Part shown: positions 50,939 to 61,170 of the stretch, piece by piece
How the letters are laid out: each line of letters begins with the position of its first letter
How positions within the stretch are numbered: position 1 is the stretch's first letter
From: CBDCFV01 sp965261795
GTDB lineage: Bacteria > Chloroflexota > Dehalococcoidia > Lucifugimonadales > UBA3495
Reading direction: 5' to 3'
DNA length: 64,000 nucleotides
NCBI GenBank assembly: GCA_965261795.1
Contig: OZ253476.1
Location: 2,666,001 to 2,730,000 of the forward strand
Translations under genes and position numbers: made by a program
Notes under the pieces: generated by a model
What the model was told of the DNA's origin: nothing
Database searches by the model: none
What the model saw: only the letters and a program-made list of their open reading frames with translations

Positions 50939-53900
50939 CTAGCGCAGGACTCGACCTACAGGTATGGACCCAGCAAAGGAGCGGTCAGAGCATTCCGGGT
51001 CATCCTTTGTCAGCGCGGTTCCATCTCTGCGACCGTTGCTTCCTCCGCTGTCTTTGCCGGAGTTCGCTGATTTGCCAAACCTCTCGCCGAACAGGTCTTG
51101 CCAAGGCTCGATAGCGTTCTCAGCGATGGGCTCGGCTTTCGCCCGCTTCGCCGTTCCCGCGTAAGACTGGACTCGGCTCCTGAAATTGGCGTACCTCCGC
51201 TGGTCCCAGTGACGGTTGAAGTTCTCCGTCGTCAGCACCGGATTCCTGATCTCCGGCATATTGGGGTGCTGCTGTAGGTAATCGTTCATCCGGGAGAGGA
51301 CGGTCTCCAGCGTATCGGCAACCGTGCTCACGGCCTCGGTTCCCTCGTCGGAGGCTCTTATCGTGTTGCCGGCAAGTGTGGTCAGCAAGATCGACTTGGC
51401 GGTGAAGCTGTTCTTGTGGTCCCGTAGATGTTTCAGCAACCGGACCACCCGCTTCAGGTTACCCTTGGTGATACGGTTCTTCTCGTTGAACCAGTCTCGG
51501 TACCCGTCACCGTCCGTCTCTTCGAATTTGTTATCGATACGGTTACAGACGTAGTGCTTGCCTTTAATGGTCACCCGCGGGACCACGTCCAGGTGAAAGT
51601 CACCAGCATAATCAACCGTTACGCACCTGGTCTTCAGCCTGAGCTTGTCGGTGTACGTCTGGTTGCCGACCAGCGTCCGGTTCACCGCGAGGACGTAGTC
51701 CTTGGCTTCCCACTGGGGGGTGGGGTTCATCACGATCTGGATGTCGGCGTCGTACTCGTCGTTGTCGTCCACCGGCTTGATCAGCGTACCCAGAGCATAG
51801 GAACCCTGCCTTTCCATCTTCTGGTACCCGGTCAGGTTTTTCTTCAGGTAGTCGTTCACCGCACCCACGGCGGTCTCCAATCGGTCCAGCCGGCCCTGAT
51901 TGAGGTTCACCTCATCCCTGAGGAACTCAGCGACCCAGGTAGGCACTTCCGACTGGATATTGCCACCGAGTTTCAGCATATTACTGCGGATATCTGCTGC
52001 AACCTCGTCCACTTCCTTGGCGACGTCGGTTTCCTGACCCAGTTCCTGCCGCAAAGCAGTAACCAAGGGCAACAGCACATCTGCTGCCGGGGATGCTTGA
52101 ATCAGTCTAAGAGTCCGGGCCAAACCAGATATCACGGCCAATGCCATCAACCTTTGGATGAGACCTGGACGGAGTTCCCTCTCTCTGGACAGACAGTCAA
52201 GCAGCAAGGAGAAGTCACTTTCGCTGAGGGTTTTCCCTTGGAGAAGAAGCGCAGCTCCTTTGGACAACAGCGCGCTGGTAACTTTCGCAACTAGACTCGT
52301 TGCATCGATAGCCTCGAATCTAGCCACGACCGCATCGAATGCCGCCACTGCTTCGCTCAGATTTTCGTTCTTCACCAGAGCAAACCCTCTACGCAGCATG
52401 ATGTCAGCCACAAGATGATCGAGGTCCGACGTCTGCACTGCAGCGAACCAATACAAAGCCTGTTCATAAGCATAGACAGCTTCAGATGGGTCACCGAGTG
52501 CATCCCAAGCCCTCCCTTTGCTATCCAATGCGATGGCCACCATTACAGCGATGGCTGGTTCTCTACTCTTCCCAAAGCTGGCCAGCATTTGGTCACACGC
52601 CTTGATGCCTTCATCATGCCGACCCGCTAGGTTCAGCCGCAGGACTTTGTTCAACGACGCCACGGCCGCTTGGTTATAGTGGCCTGCTACTTTTGACATC
52701 CGCAGCTTGTCGGTAACCTGTTCGAAAATGGCGATGGCACCATCTTCATGACCTATGTCGGCCAGCAGTTGCGCCTTATTGATCAGCGCTTGGGCCACCG
52801 ACTCTTGCACATCAGCCGTCGGAAACCTTGTTTCCCGGTAGATTTCGACGACAACATCCCAAAGCTCAGCCGGCGAATAGAAGCAGACCATGAAGTCGAT
52901 CAGCGCCTCGACCGCCTGGCTGGACCCACTATCTCTGCGCAACAAGTAGTAGATATTGTAGAGCCGTTCGGTCAGGTAGTACTGCCGGCGCCTTGGTGTC
53001 CCTCCAACGACCATCACCGCACCACGTTCTACCAGACGCGTCAGCAAGGCACTGCATTTGTTGATATCGGTACGGGACTGATCAGAAACCTCCCTGGCAG
53101 TGGCGGGTTTCCACAACCTGGCTAGGGAGAGGTATACCCTGCGCTCTAGCGTCGGCAATGATTCCAGGTGACTCTTGAAGTACTCCGTGTGGTCATCCAC
53201 CAAGTCCAGCAGATTATCCATCAGATCACGAAACGACCGGCCGGCGCTGAAAAGGGCAATAATGGCAAGTAGCCTGGGGTTGCCTCCGGTGAGGATCTCC
53301 AGAGGCCTAACTGCCAGTGTTGTGGAGGGTTGACCACTAACAGCCTCCCACAGGGCCACGCACCCCTGGGTATCCAGCGGACGCAGTGTAATCACTCGAA
53401 ACAGATCGTACAGTGCATGGTCTGGATGGTCGATCTCGTCGAATCGGCTGGTGGCACTGCCCAGAAGTAGTATTCTCGGCTCGGTTTGCAGCGTGTGGCG
53501 CAACCGCCATCCCGCTTCAGGATCGTCCATGTCGGCGAAGAGCATGTTCAAGTTTTCCACTAGCAACACGACCCGCTTCCCATGGCGATCTGCAAAGTCC
53601 AGAATGGTTCCTAAGCAACGATCGGCTAGGTCACGGTCATGTCCCGTGGTTCGCAGGTCGTTGTAGGACAGCCGTAGATTGGCACGCTCGGCTTCTGGAG
53701 CCTGCTCAGCCAGATGATCCAAGCACTCCAGCCAGAACTCTCCTACCGTCGCGACCTCGTAGCTCTCCTCGGCAAATACGATTGGGTAGAATCCTGACAA
53801 CGAGACATCGCGACGTATCTCTGCGGCCACCCGCAACAAAAGGTGGGTCTTCCCGCTGCCCCGGGGGCCGATTACCAAGGAGTGCACGTTGGAATTGCCG

Positions 53901-54019
53901 GTGCTAGCCCGCAGGGATTCCAGAAACGACTCGAACTCAGCTTTCCTAACGCAGAACGACGCGACGATCTCATCGTCGCTGAGGAACCCAGGATTGTACT
54001 TCTTGATGCCGATGACCAT
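50939..54019 (-). CDS. P-loop ATPase - helical repeat - CD-NTase fusion
   Basis: 1026 residues. The N-terminal 300 residues are an ORC/STAND-like ATPase: Walker A G51-PRGSGKT58, Walker B VVLLVENLNMLF, sensor LLLGSAT, and a winged-helix after it (TAREVSDQSRTDINKCSALL). Residues about 400-680 are TPR-like helical pairs. Residues 699-1000 are a full CD-NTase with G739-S740 and D757-A-D759, nearly identical to the neighbouring CBASS enzyme (8 differences in about 270). The junction is in frame with no linker scar. In known CBASS loci the cyclase is a separate protein; here a sensor-type ATPase is joined to it. The C-tail ends SIPVGRVLR, not in Gly. Confidence 0.88.
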   Translation of the reverse strand: MVIGIKKYNPGFLSDDEIVASFCVRKAEFESFLESLRASTGNSNVHSLVIGPRGSGKTHLLLRVAAEIRRDVSLSGFYPIVFAEESYEVATVGEFWLECLDHLAEQAPEAERANLRLSYNDLRTTGHDRDLADRCLGTILDFADRHGKRVVLLVENLNMLFADMDDPEAGWRLRHTLQTEPRILLLGSATSRFDEIDHPDHALYDLFRVITLRPLDTQGCVALWEAVSGQPSTTLAVRPLEILTGGNPRLLAIIALFSAGRSFRDLMDNLLDLVDDHTEYFKSHLESLPTLERRVYLSLARLWKPATAREVSDQSRTDINKCSALLTRLVERGAVMVVGGTPRRRQYYLTERLYNIYYLLRRDSGSSQAVEALIDFMVCFYSPAELWDVVVEIYRETRFPTADVQESVAQALINKAQLLADIGHEDGAIAIFEQVTDKLRMSKVAGHYNQAAVASLNKVLRLNLAGRHDEGIKACDQMLASFGKSREPAIAVMVAIALDSKGRAWDALGDPSEAVYAYEQALYWFAAVQTSDLDHLVADIMLRRGFALVKNENLSEAVAAFDAVVARFEAIDATSLVAKVTSALLSKGAALLLQGKTLSESDFSLLLDCLSRERELRPGLIQRLMALAVISGLARTLRLIQASPAADVLLPLVTALRQELGQETDVAKEVDEVAADIRSNMLKLGGNIQSEVPTWVAEFLRDEVNLNQGRLDRLETAVGAVNDYLKKNLTGYQKMERQGSYALGTLIKPVDDNDEYDADIQIVMNPTPQWEAKDYVLAVNRTLVGNQTYTDKLRLKTRCVTVDYAGDFHLDVVPRVTIKGKHYVCNRIDNKFEETDGDGYRDWFNEKNRITKGNLKRVVRLLKHLRDHKNSFTAKSILLTTLAGNTIRASDEGTEAVSTVADTLETVLSRMNDYLQQHPNMPEIRNPVLTTENFNRHWDQRRYANFRSRVQSYAGTAKRAKAEPIAENAIEPWQDLFGERFGKSANSGKDSGGSNGRRDGTALTKDDPECSDRSFAGSIPVGRVLR

Positions 54020-54039
54020 TGAACCCTCCGCTTTACCTG

Positions 54040-55281
54040 CTAGCGCCGGTCAGTCGAGGCAGGTCCCCTGGTGTACCGGGTACGCCACCAATCCTCCAGC
54101 AGTCCGGACCCGAAACCATAGCCTTCCTCACGCCTCTCCAAATACCCGTCGTGCACCAGCACGTGAATAGCGTCATCAACCGGATTTCCCCCGGCGTCAG
54201 AAGTATTCATCTCTCGGTGAAGGTCAACCACCGCGGGCTCCAGCAGGCCGTTGTTGGACGCAGCATGGGTCAACAGGCTTCGGGCAATGGCACAACCATG
54301 ATCGCCCAAGACCGTTTGCAGGCGATCTTCATAGTGCAGGAGGTCGGCCTGACCTCTAGGCCCTAGCAGTTCATCTTGGTACACCCGCTCGACATCGTCC
54401 AGTGTAGCCTCGTTCCGCTGAACTCTAAGCAGGTGCTCATAGAGGTGGTGGAAAAAGCGCTGCACGTGATGCGGCACGCAGCGCCGCAGCCGTAGACACA
54501 TCTCATACCGCACATCTTCAGGGAGGCTTACGTCATGGCCCCGAGCCAGTGCCGCCAAGCATTCCCTGGCAACGTTATGATCCCAAGCCTTCAGGTCAAG
54601 GGGCAAATAGACGTTCGCATGGGCGTTTAGCTTTGCCTGGCTGAGGACTGGTTCCAAACCTATGCTGCCCGAGATGATCAAACAAACCTTACCCTGATGA
54701 GTCTGACAGCACTTCCTCAACCAACCCATAAAGCTGTCCGTAGCCGCCAGGCGTTCGGGAGTGATACGGTACTCATGCCCCTTCAACAGACGGTTGACCA
54801 GTATGGGCAGCTCGTCGATGGCCAGCACCACCGGCCGCTCGTTAGACGCCAGTGCCTCAAATACCTGATCACCGGTCTGCTGCCAGTTGCCAGCATTTAA
54901 CCTATCACGCAGTTTTACCCTAAGCTCAGAAACTCCCAACTCCTCAACATTGGCGCGGGCGTCTCGGAAACTATCGCTCAACCATGACATTATCCTGCCA
55001 CCGAGGCTCTGGACCGACCGGGCCTGGGTCGCCATCTCGGCGACAGCTTCCGCAGCGTCCATGGCGCCCTCTAGATCCACGAATATGGCGACGACCTCTC
55101 CTTCCTCGTTCAGTTGACGCAGCAACTCCCGCACCAAACTCGTTTTCCCCATGCGGCGCTGTGCGGTCAGCAGCGTGTGGGTGCCGTTTGCCACACGCCC
55201 ACGCAGCAGCTGAAGCTCCGTTTCCCGGTCGAAGAACTGATCTCCATCGACCCAGTTGCTGCTCATCCGTAGTGTTGTCAT
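54040..55281 (-). CDS. Archaeal-type P-loop ATPase, partner of fusion protein
   Basis: 413 residues. The P-loop is AQRRMGKTSL (K46, T47), an archaeal-ATPase type form, with Walker B VVLAIDELPILV and a sensor-1-like LIISGS. The C-terminal 120 residues form a winged-helix region. The gene ends 20 bases before the start of the fusion gene and must share its promoter. Pairs of such ATPases, one with TPRs, occur as conflict-system modules, so this protein probably assembles with or regulates the fusion protein. The role is inferred. Confidence 0.8.
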   Translation of the reverse strand: MTTLRMSSNWVDGDQFFDRETELQLLRGRVANGTHTLLTAQRRMGKTSLVRELLRQLNEEGEVVAIFVDLEGAMDAAEAVAEMATQARSVQSLGGRIMSWLSDSFRDARANVEELGVSELRVKLRDRLNAGNWQQTGDQVFEALASNERPVVLAIDELPILVNRLLKGHEYRITPERLAATDSFMGWLRKCCQTHQGKVCLIISGSIGLEPVLSQAKLNAHANVYLPLDLKAWDHNVARECLAALARGHDVSLPEDVRYEMCLRLRRCVPHHVQRFFHHLYEHLLRVQRNEATLDDVERVYQDELLGPRGQADLLHYEDRLQTVLGDHGCAIARSLLTHAASNNGLLEPAVVDLHREMNTSDAGGNPVDDAIHVLVHDGYLERREEGYGFGSGLLEDWWRTRYTRGPASTDRR

Positions 55282-55345
55282 CGGATATCCAACTCCGCCA
55301 GCGCTCGGTTATGCCAGCATGTTATCACGCCAACGAGTATGTTGG

Positions 55346-55359
55346 CAACAATATTGTTG
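55346..55359. promoter_or_regulatory. Perfect 14-bp palindrome upstream of ATPase operon
   Basis: CAACAATATTGTTG lies 65 bases before the ATPase start. Nearby is CCAACGAGTATGTTGG, a related imperfect dyad. Together they look like an operator for a dimeric repressor in the promoter of the two-ATPase operon. Confidence 0.5.
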
Positions 55360-55430
55360 GCTGATGCGCAATTAGTCAACCATCCCTTCGATCATCCTCC
55401 GACATGGTCACTTTTACATCACACCCCTCA

Positions 55431-55567
55431 CTAGTACCGTTTCCACTTGAATATGCCTTATATCGCATATCTGTTTCACCTGTTAATCATTCCCACCCGC
55501 GCAGCTGGGAATCCAGAGTTAGAGGCAGCTTTACCGTATCAACAAATCTATCTGGAAACGGTACTAG
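55431..55567. mobile_element. 137-bp MITE with 15-bp terminal repeats
   Basis: CTAGTACCGTTTCCA at 55431-55445 is repeated exactly in reverse complement at 55553-55567. The 107 bases inside are AT-richer than the surroundings and contain no gene with a ribosome site. Both ends carry CTAG, as do the IS701, IS5 and IS630 copies in this window, so it is probably mobilised by one of those transposases. Confidence 0.82.
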
Positions 55568-55952
55568 CGGCGTCCCGAACTGAAGGTGTCGTTGTAACAT
55601 GGAAAGGGAGGTTTCCATCGCCGATGACTCAACGATAACAAAACCAGGAGAGCAGGGTACGTGTCCCTCTCTCGTGACAAGCCTTATCCCGAATCCACCG
55701 AAAGACGGGATTACGGCAGGGGAACGGGGTATGAGGAACCTGGGGAGGGCGATTGGCCGAACTCGATTCCGGCAGGTGGAGCCGGAGCGGCCCGCCGTCG
55801 CCCTTTGGGGGGTACCGGCGGCGGTTTGTATCGCCGCGCGGGACGGGATGGCGGTAATGGAACGCAGCGGGGGACACTCGCGGACCGTGGTGGCGCGAGT
55901 TGGCGGGGACGTTGGGTTAGCCGGTTGATGGGTCAGTGACGGACGGGCGGCG
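55568..55952. other. Gene-free stretch between MITE and IS1380
   Basis: 385 bases. A + strand frame at 55599-55928 exists but has biased composition and no motif; it is not accepted as a gene. TCCCGAATCCACCGAAAGACGGGA (read as two parts, TCCCGAATCC and GAAAGACGGGA) forms a small hairpin near 55688. Nothing else was recognised. Confidence 0.4.
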
Positions 55953-57301
55953 TCAGGCTGGGAGTGGAATCGCTTGCAGCCGGGCGAGGGCGCGGCTGAA
56001 CTGCTCCTCCCAAGGCCAGCGCTGTGGCAGATGCAAGGTGAGGCGGCGTGCCGAGCGGGTGAGCCGTCCGGCCAGGGCGAAGAACCGCCGCCGGAGGGTC
56101 TTGGTGGTGACTATCCGCTCTCCCAGACCGAGCCGCGCCGTCCAGCGGGCGAGGTTATGCGCCATCACCTGGGCGGCCAGCCAGGCGGCGTTGGCGGCGA
56201 AGCGCCCCGAGAGGAGATAGTTCAGCCCTACGCCGTACTTCAGGTCTCGGATGGCGTTCTCGATCTCAGCGTGGCGGCGATGATCGGCCTCCAGTTCCAG
56301 GGTCTTCCCGTCCCGGCCGGTGATGAAGCCGTGATAGCTGTAGGTGGCGAAGAGGGCCAGTTGGGACCCGGGCGTTGGCTTCACCCGCCGGACAATGAGC
56401 CGCACCGGTGTGGCGTCCGGCTCACTCTGGAAGGGGGTGTAGGTGGTCTCGGCGACATCGGCAGCGCCGTCCATCCAGTAGGGGATGGGAGTCCAGTCCT
56501 CCTCTGGTATCGCCTCGATCAGGTCCCGCAAGCTGGCGCGCTGGCGAATGGTGATGGAGAAGCGGGCATCCATGCGGCGGCAGACAGCGACCAGGGCGTG
56601 GGTATAGAAGCCGCTGTCGGCCCGCACCGTGAGTTGGCCCCTGGCCCCGCCGTAGCGAACCCGGCTCACCGTTTCACGCAGGAAGTGCGCGGCGCCGCGG
56701 GCGGTGTTGGCCCGGCCCTCGCGCAGACGGGACATCAGCACGTCGCCGGTACCGGCGGCGGTCGCGAGCAGCGGGTGATAGCCACGGGCGCCGGTATAGC
56801 CGTGGTGGCGCGCTCCTTCCTTGGCCAGTCCGTAGGTCTCGCAGATGGTGGAGTCCAGGTCGATGGTCAGGGGCCCGTCGCTGGGTCCGGCCCCAGCCGC
56901 CCAGGCCCGGGCTAGCAGCTCGCGGCTCACCCGGTCCAACTGACGGACATGGCCCCACCTGAAGCTGCGCAGGAAAGTGCCCAGAGCCTGCCCTCGCGAA
57001 GGCGGGGGGTGGATGGCGCCTTGACCACGCAGCCGAGAACGCGGGCGGTCCCGCCGGCGCGCAGCGCATCCGCGTCGTCGATGCAGTCGCCGCCCGCCAG
57101 GGCGGAGGCAACCAGCGTCAGCAGCTTGTCCCCCGTGTTGGCCCGCCCCGGCGCGCCGCCGAGGTCGAGGTGACGGTCGACGAGTTCCCGCAGGCCCAGG
57201 TGCCGGGCGAGGGTGGCCGGCAGGAGCAGGCCAGCATTGGCCACCAGGCGGTGGTCGTCGAAGGTGATTTGGATGCGGTCGGGGTGGTTGCGTGGTAGCA
57301 T
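55953..57301 (-). pseudogene. IS1380-family transposase gene with frameshift
   Basis: The - strand ATG at 57301 begins LPRNHPDRIQITFDDHRLVANAGLLLPATL, written here as LPRNHPDRIQITF and HRLVANAGLLLPATLARHLG, the IS1380 N-terminus. The frame changes at 56985-57007, where 23 extra bases split KAPST and LGTFLRSFRWGHVRQLD. Beyond it the core is intact: LTIDLDSTICETYG, GYHPLLAT, VRADSGFYTHALVAV and the final HAEIENAIRDLKYGVGLNYL. Removing the 23-base hairpin restores one frame. It is therefore inactive unless the hairpin is bypassed. Confidence 0.82.
56985..57007 (-). repeat. Mini-palindrome P2 inside IS1380 transposase
   Basis: In the coding direction it reads CCCCGCCTTCGCGAGG then GCAGGCT, 23 bases inserted between ACC and CTGGGC codons. 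It breaks the frame. It has the same plan as P3 and P4: C-run, loop, G-run, then GCAGGCT. Confidence 0.75.
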
Positions 57302-57500
57302 CTTGTATCCTGACTTTGGCCCGCGACAATAGCTCATATGTGGCGGTCCGAAGCGCGGCAGACCGGTAGCATCTGGGTCATGGTAGACCGTCCAATAGCA
57401 GGGGTCGCCGCGTTCCTTATCGGTAGAACCCGGACAGTTGCCTGGGCCAATCGAGCCCGCATCGTGCAAGGAAGGGTCAACACTGAAACAGGAGGTACAG

Positions 57501-58462
57501 ATGGAAGGAGAACCGAGGTTCGTAGGCATTGATGTCTCAAAGGCGCAGTTGGACGTTGCTGTCCGGCCTATGGGGAAGCGATGGACCCTGCCCTACGACC
57601 AGACCGGAATTGAGGGACTGATCCCCCAGATAGTGGACCTGGAGCCTGCCTTGGTGTTGTTGGAGGCTACGGGCGGCTTGGAACTGCCCTTGGTGGCCGC
57701 CCTGGCCGCTGCGGCGCTGCCGGTGGTGGTGGTCAACCCACGCCAGGTCAGGGACTTCGCCAGGGCCACCGGAACGCTGGCCAAGACCGACACTCTGGAC
57801 GCGGGGGTCCTGGCCCATTTCGCCGACGCCGTCCGTCCTGAGGTGCGCCCCCTCAAGGACGCAGAGACCCAGGTCCTCAACTCGCTGACTGCCCGCAGGC
57901 ACCAGGTGATGACCATGCTGGTCTCCGAGAAGAACCGGTTGGGTACCGCCATCGGCGCCGTTAGTCCCCGCATTGAAGCCCACATCGCGTGGTTGGAACA
58001 AGAGCTGAGCGACTTGGACAAGGGGCTACGTCAGACTTTGCGCCGGAGTCCAGTGTGGCGTGAGAAGGACGACCTGCTCCGCACCGTTCCCGGTGTCAGA
58101 GAGCAGATCTCCCTCACTCTGCTGGCCAATCTGCCAGAGCTGGGCACGCTGAATCGCCGGCAGATCGCCGCCCTTGTGGGCGTGGCCCCCTACAACCGCG
58201 ACAGTGGCACCCTGCGGGGCAAACGCGCCGTCTGGGGCGGACGCTCCCGGTGCGGGCCGTCCTCTACATGGGAGCGTTGGTAGCCAGCCGCCACAACCCT
58301 GCTATCCGGGACTTCTACCAGAGGCTGCTGGCAGCTGGCAAGCCGACAAAGGTGGCGCTGGTCGCGTCCATGCGCAAACTGCTGGTTATACTCAACGGCA
58401 TGCTCAAACATGGCTCCCCTTGGTGCGATACGACTCAGCCAGTCGTCGCTCATTCCTGTTGA
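57501..58462 (+). pseudogene. IS110-family transposase gene with one-base deletion
   Basis: ATG 57501 follows AGGAGG ideally. The RuvC-like DEDD domain is at the start (EPRFVGIDVSKAQLDVAV, LVLLEATGG, AKTDTLDAGVLAHFA), and the transposase-20 domain follows (LLRTVPGV, ALVGVAPYNRDSG). After GKRAVWGGRSR the frame fails; one G is missing near 58245, and the next frame carries RAVLYMGALVASRHNP and KLLVILNGMLKHG to TGA 58460. A single indel thus breaks an otherwise complete gene. It could also be a sequencing error. Confidence 0.82.
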
Positions 58463-58597
58463 CTTTCAAGACAGTTGCTATTGGGTGCTCCTTGTTTTGG
58501 GGTCGGTTTTCTGTTTCAAAACCATTATCCCAGATTCAGAGGAGCACCTTTTACCCTTTCAGGAGGCCTCTCACACGCCCTCCTTCGGTGGATTGGG

Positions 58598-58983
58598 GCT
58601 TAGCCGCAGTGACTGTGTGGGATTTGACACGCCGGCGCAGGTACGCTTGTAGGCTATGGGCCCGGCGGGCGATATGGGGCGGCGGGGTGACCGTCGGGCT
58701 GATAGTCCTGTTTGGCTTGTTCGCCCTGACCGGGTTCGACTCGTTGTTTACAACGTTTCACCGGATCAGCTTCGCCAACGACCTGTGGCAACTGGACCCG
58801 CGCCGGGACTACCTGTTGATGCTGTTCCCTCTCGGCTTCTGGTTCGACGCCACAGTAGCGGTCGTGCTCCGGGCCATTGCGGGGGCACTGATTTTTATGG
58901 CTGCGGGGAGCGGGCTGCTGGTGTACTGGCGTATTGGCTCCACGCAGCATTCAAATTCCGACCGCGGTCAAAAGGGACGCTAG
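58598..58983 (+). pseudogene. C-terminal fragment of DUF1461 (TIGR01906) membrane protein
   Basis: The frame contains LIVLFGLFALTGFDSLF, then FHRISFANDLWQLDPRRDYL and LMLFPLGFWFDA. This is the conserved extracellular FHxISFxNDxW segment of TIGR01906 membrane proteins, plus two transmembrane spans. The N-terminal half is missing, apparently replaced by the IS110 insertion. It is a likely native chromosomal gene broken by transposition. Confidence 0.65.
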
Positions 58984-58985
58984 AC

Positions 58986-60522
58986 ATGGCGCGTGACCAT
59001 AACCGGGAAATCGGAGTGTGTCCGCATTGCCTTGCGTGGCAAATAGAATTCTTGTGGGACTATGCTGAAACGTCTTATAACAGGTGGCTATGCCGAGCTT
59101 GCAAAAGGCTGTTTCCCACTCCGCGAATAGTCATGTTCATTGTGACCGCCGACATGACAAATTACGTCCCCGCAAGTCAAGTCCTCTGGTTGGAAAGAGC
59201 CACACTGCCGGAAACACTCCGTACAGGGCGGATCCGACGGAAACCAAGTACAAAAAGCCAGACCAAGATTTTCTTCAGGAAATGGCCTCCCGAACTGGCG
59301 ATTGCCTGTTTGGTTGTTACCCTGATTCTAGGGTTCTTCATCACATGGCATCGCATCGCGGCGACGCCCGATTCAACACCTGAACGGGCTGGTGAAGAAA
59401 TCCAAAGCGTCACGTCGCCGCCGACGGAAACAACGACTCGAACTGATCGAGAGCACAAGTCAAGTACCAAGTCATCACAGACGGAAAGAACGACAACGAC
59501 CCAGCGAGCGTCACTATGCCAGCAAACTCTACATGCTGGAACTCATCAACGAAGAGCGGCAAAAGGCTGGCGTTCCGCCAGTGGCGTTGGGTACGAATAG
59601 CGCTGCCCAGATACACGCGGAGACTTCCTTGGAAAACTGTACATCCTCGCACTGGGGGGTCGATGGCCTGAAGCCATATATGCGCTACAGCTTGGCCGGT
59701 GGGTACCAGTCCAACTCGGAGAACGTCTCTGGCACAAACTACTGTATTGACAATCCCGATTGGATATTGCCCCTGTCGGAATTTCAAGAAGAGGCGCGGG
59801 AGTTGATGAAGGGCTTCATGGGTAGTCCTGGGCATCGCGACAACATCCTGGACAAGTGGCATAAGGAAGTAAGCATTGGGGTCTGGTGGGACAAGTTCAA
59901 CATGATCGTTGTCCAGCACTTCGAAGGAGACTACGTTAAGTACGATCGGTTACCCAGTGTTGAGAACGGCATATTAACGATGTCAGGACGCACTAAAAAC
60001 GGCGCGGGATTCGATGCCGAGAATGACTTTGGCGTTCAACTCTTCTATGATCAACCGCCTCATCCTTTGACCCGAGGACAAGTATCTCGGACATATTGCT
60101 ACGATGGCGGTCTTCCCGTCGCGGCATTTCGGCCGCAACTCACGGGCCTATGGTATTGGACCGAGGACGAAATTGCCGATAGTTTAGAATCCTGCCCAGA
60201 CCCCTATGCGGTAGACCCTGGCGCAGTTGCGCCCGCTTCCCCAGATGAGGCTCACGAATTTTGGCAAAGGGCTTACGATGCCAGCGAAGCTGCGGTATCG
60301 AAACCTATCACCGTACCTTGGATTACGGCGTTAAAGTGGACTGCCAACAACGAGGATTTTGCAGTATCGGTCGATCTGACTGATGTGTTAAATGTCCATG
60401 GAGATGGGGTTTACACAGTGACAATATGGGACAAGATAGGCAGGGAAGACGTAGTAATCTCCCAATACTCTATCTTCCATGGAATTACCCCGCCTGCCAC
60501 TTACGGTCAGGATACGAGGTAA
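58986..60522 (+). pseudogene. Membrane-anchored CAP-domain protein gene split by frameshift
   Basis: ATG 58986 opens with a zinc ribbon (CPHC, CRAC) and then a membrane span (LAIACLVVTLILGFFITW) and a Ser/Thr-rich linker. Near 59505 the sense frame changes, and from there to TAA 60520 the product is a CAP/SCP domain (LYMLELINEERQKAGVPPVA, SSHWGVDGLKPYMRYSLAGG, SENV, GSPGHRDNIL) with about 190 further residues. The ATG at 59392 in the second frame lies inside the basic linker and is unlikely to be real. Joined, it would be an inside-zinc, outside-CAP protein. The break may be mutation or a base-calling error. Confidence 0.7.
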
Positions 60523-60805
60523 TTCGTGGAAGCCGTAATTAACACAGCCCTCTGCCCCGCTGAGAGCCAAACCGTGGACAACTCGGACGCCGGTGCAGTG
60601 GACTCAGCCTAGTAGTCCAACATCTTTGAACTGAGTACTGACCAAGTGTATTCTACGAGGCATAGGGCGAAGATGATTGGGACGTATGAGGAGGGGATGG
60701 CGATGAAGAGATACCGGGTCAAGCTGAGTGCGGAGGAGCGGCGGGAATTGAAGACATTGGTGTCCCGTGGCCGGGCGGCGGCTTACAAGCAGACCCACGG
60801 GCGCG

Positions 60806-60829
60806 TCCCCCGTTTTCACGGGGGCAGGC
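60806..60829 (+). repeat. Mini-palindrome P3 inside IS630 transposase
   Basis: TCCCCCGTTTTCACGGGGG then CAGGCT sits in the conserved N-terminal part of the transposase and shifts its frame. Its edges are approximate, because the uninterrupted parent sequence is inferred from the family. Confidence 0.7.
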
Positions 60830-61170
60830 TCTGCTGCTGAGTGATGAGGCCCATGCGGACGGCGGCATGAAGGATGAAGACATTGCCCGGGTTCTCCAGA
60901 TTGGCCGTGCGACGGTGGAACGGGTGCGCCGCCGTTGCGTGGAGGAAGGGATTGAGGCGGCGCTGGGACGAAAGCGGCAGGTTAACCGGCGTCCGAAGCG
61001 GCTGGACGGTCAAGGAGAGGCCCACCTGATTGCCTTGGCCTGCGGAGAACCGCCGGAGGGCCGGGCCGGTTGGACGCTGAAGTTGTTGGCCGACCGGTTG
61101 GTGGACCGTGAGATAGTGGAGAGCATCAGCCCTGAAACGGTGCGCCAGACGCTCAAAAAAACGAACTCAA

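Noticed and set aside
55599..55928. 109-codon + strand frame before IS1380
   Set aside because: No motif and a composition change midway; GC-rich chance frame is more likely.
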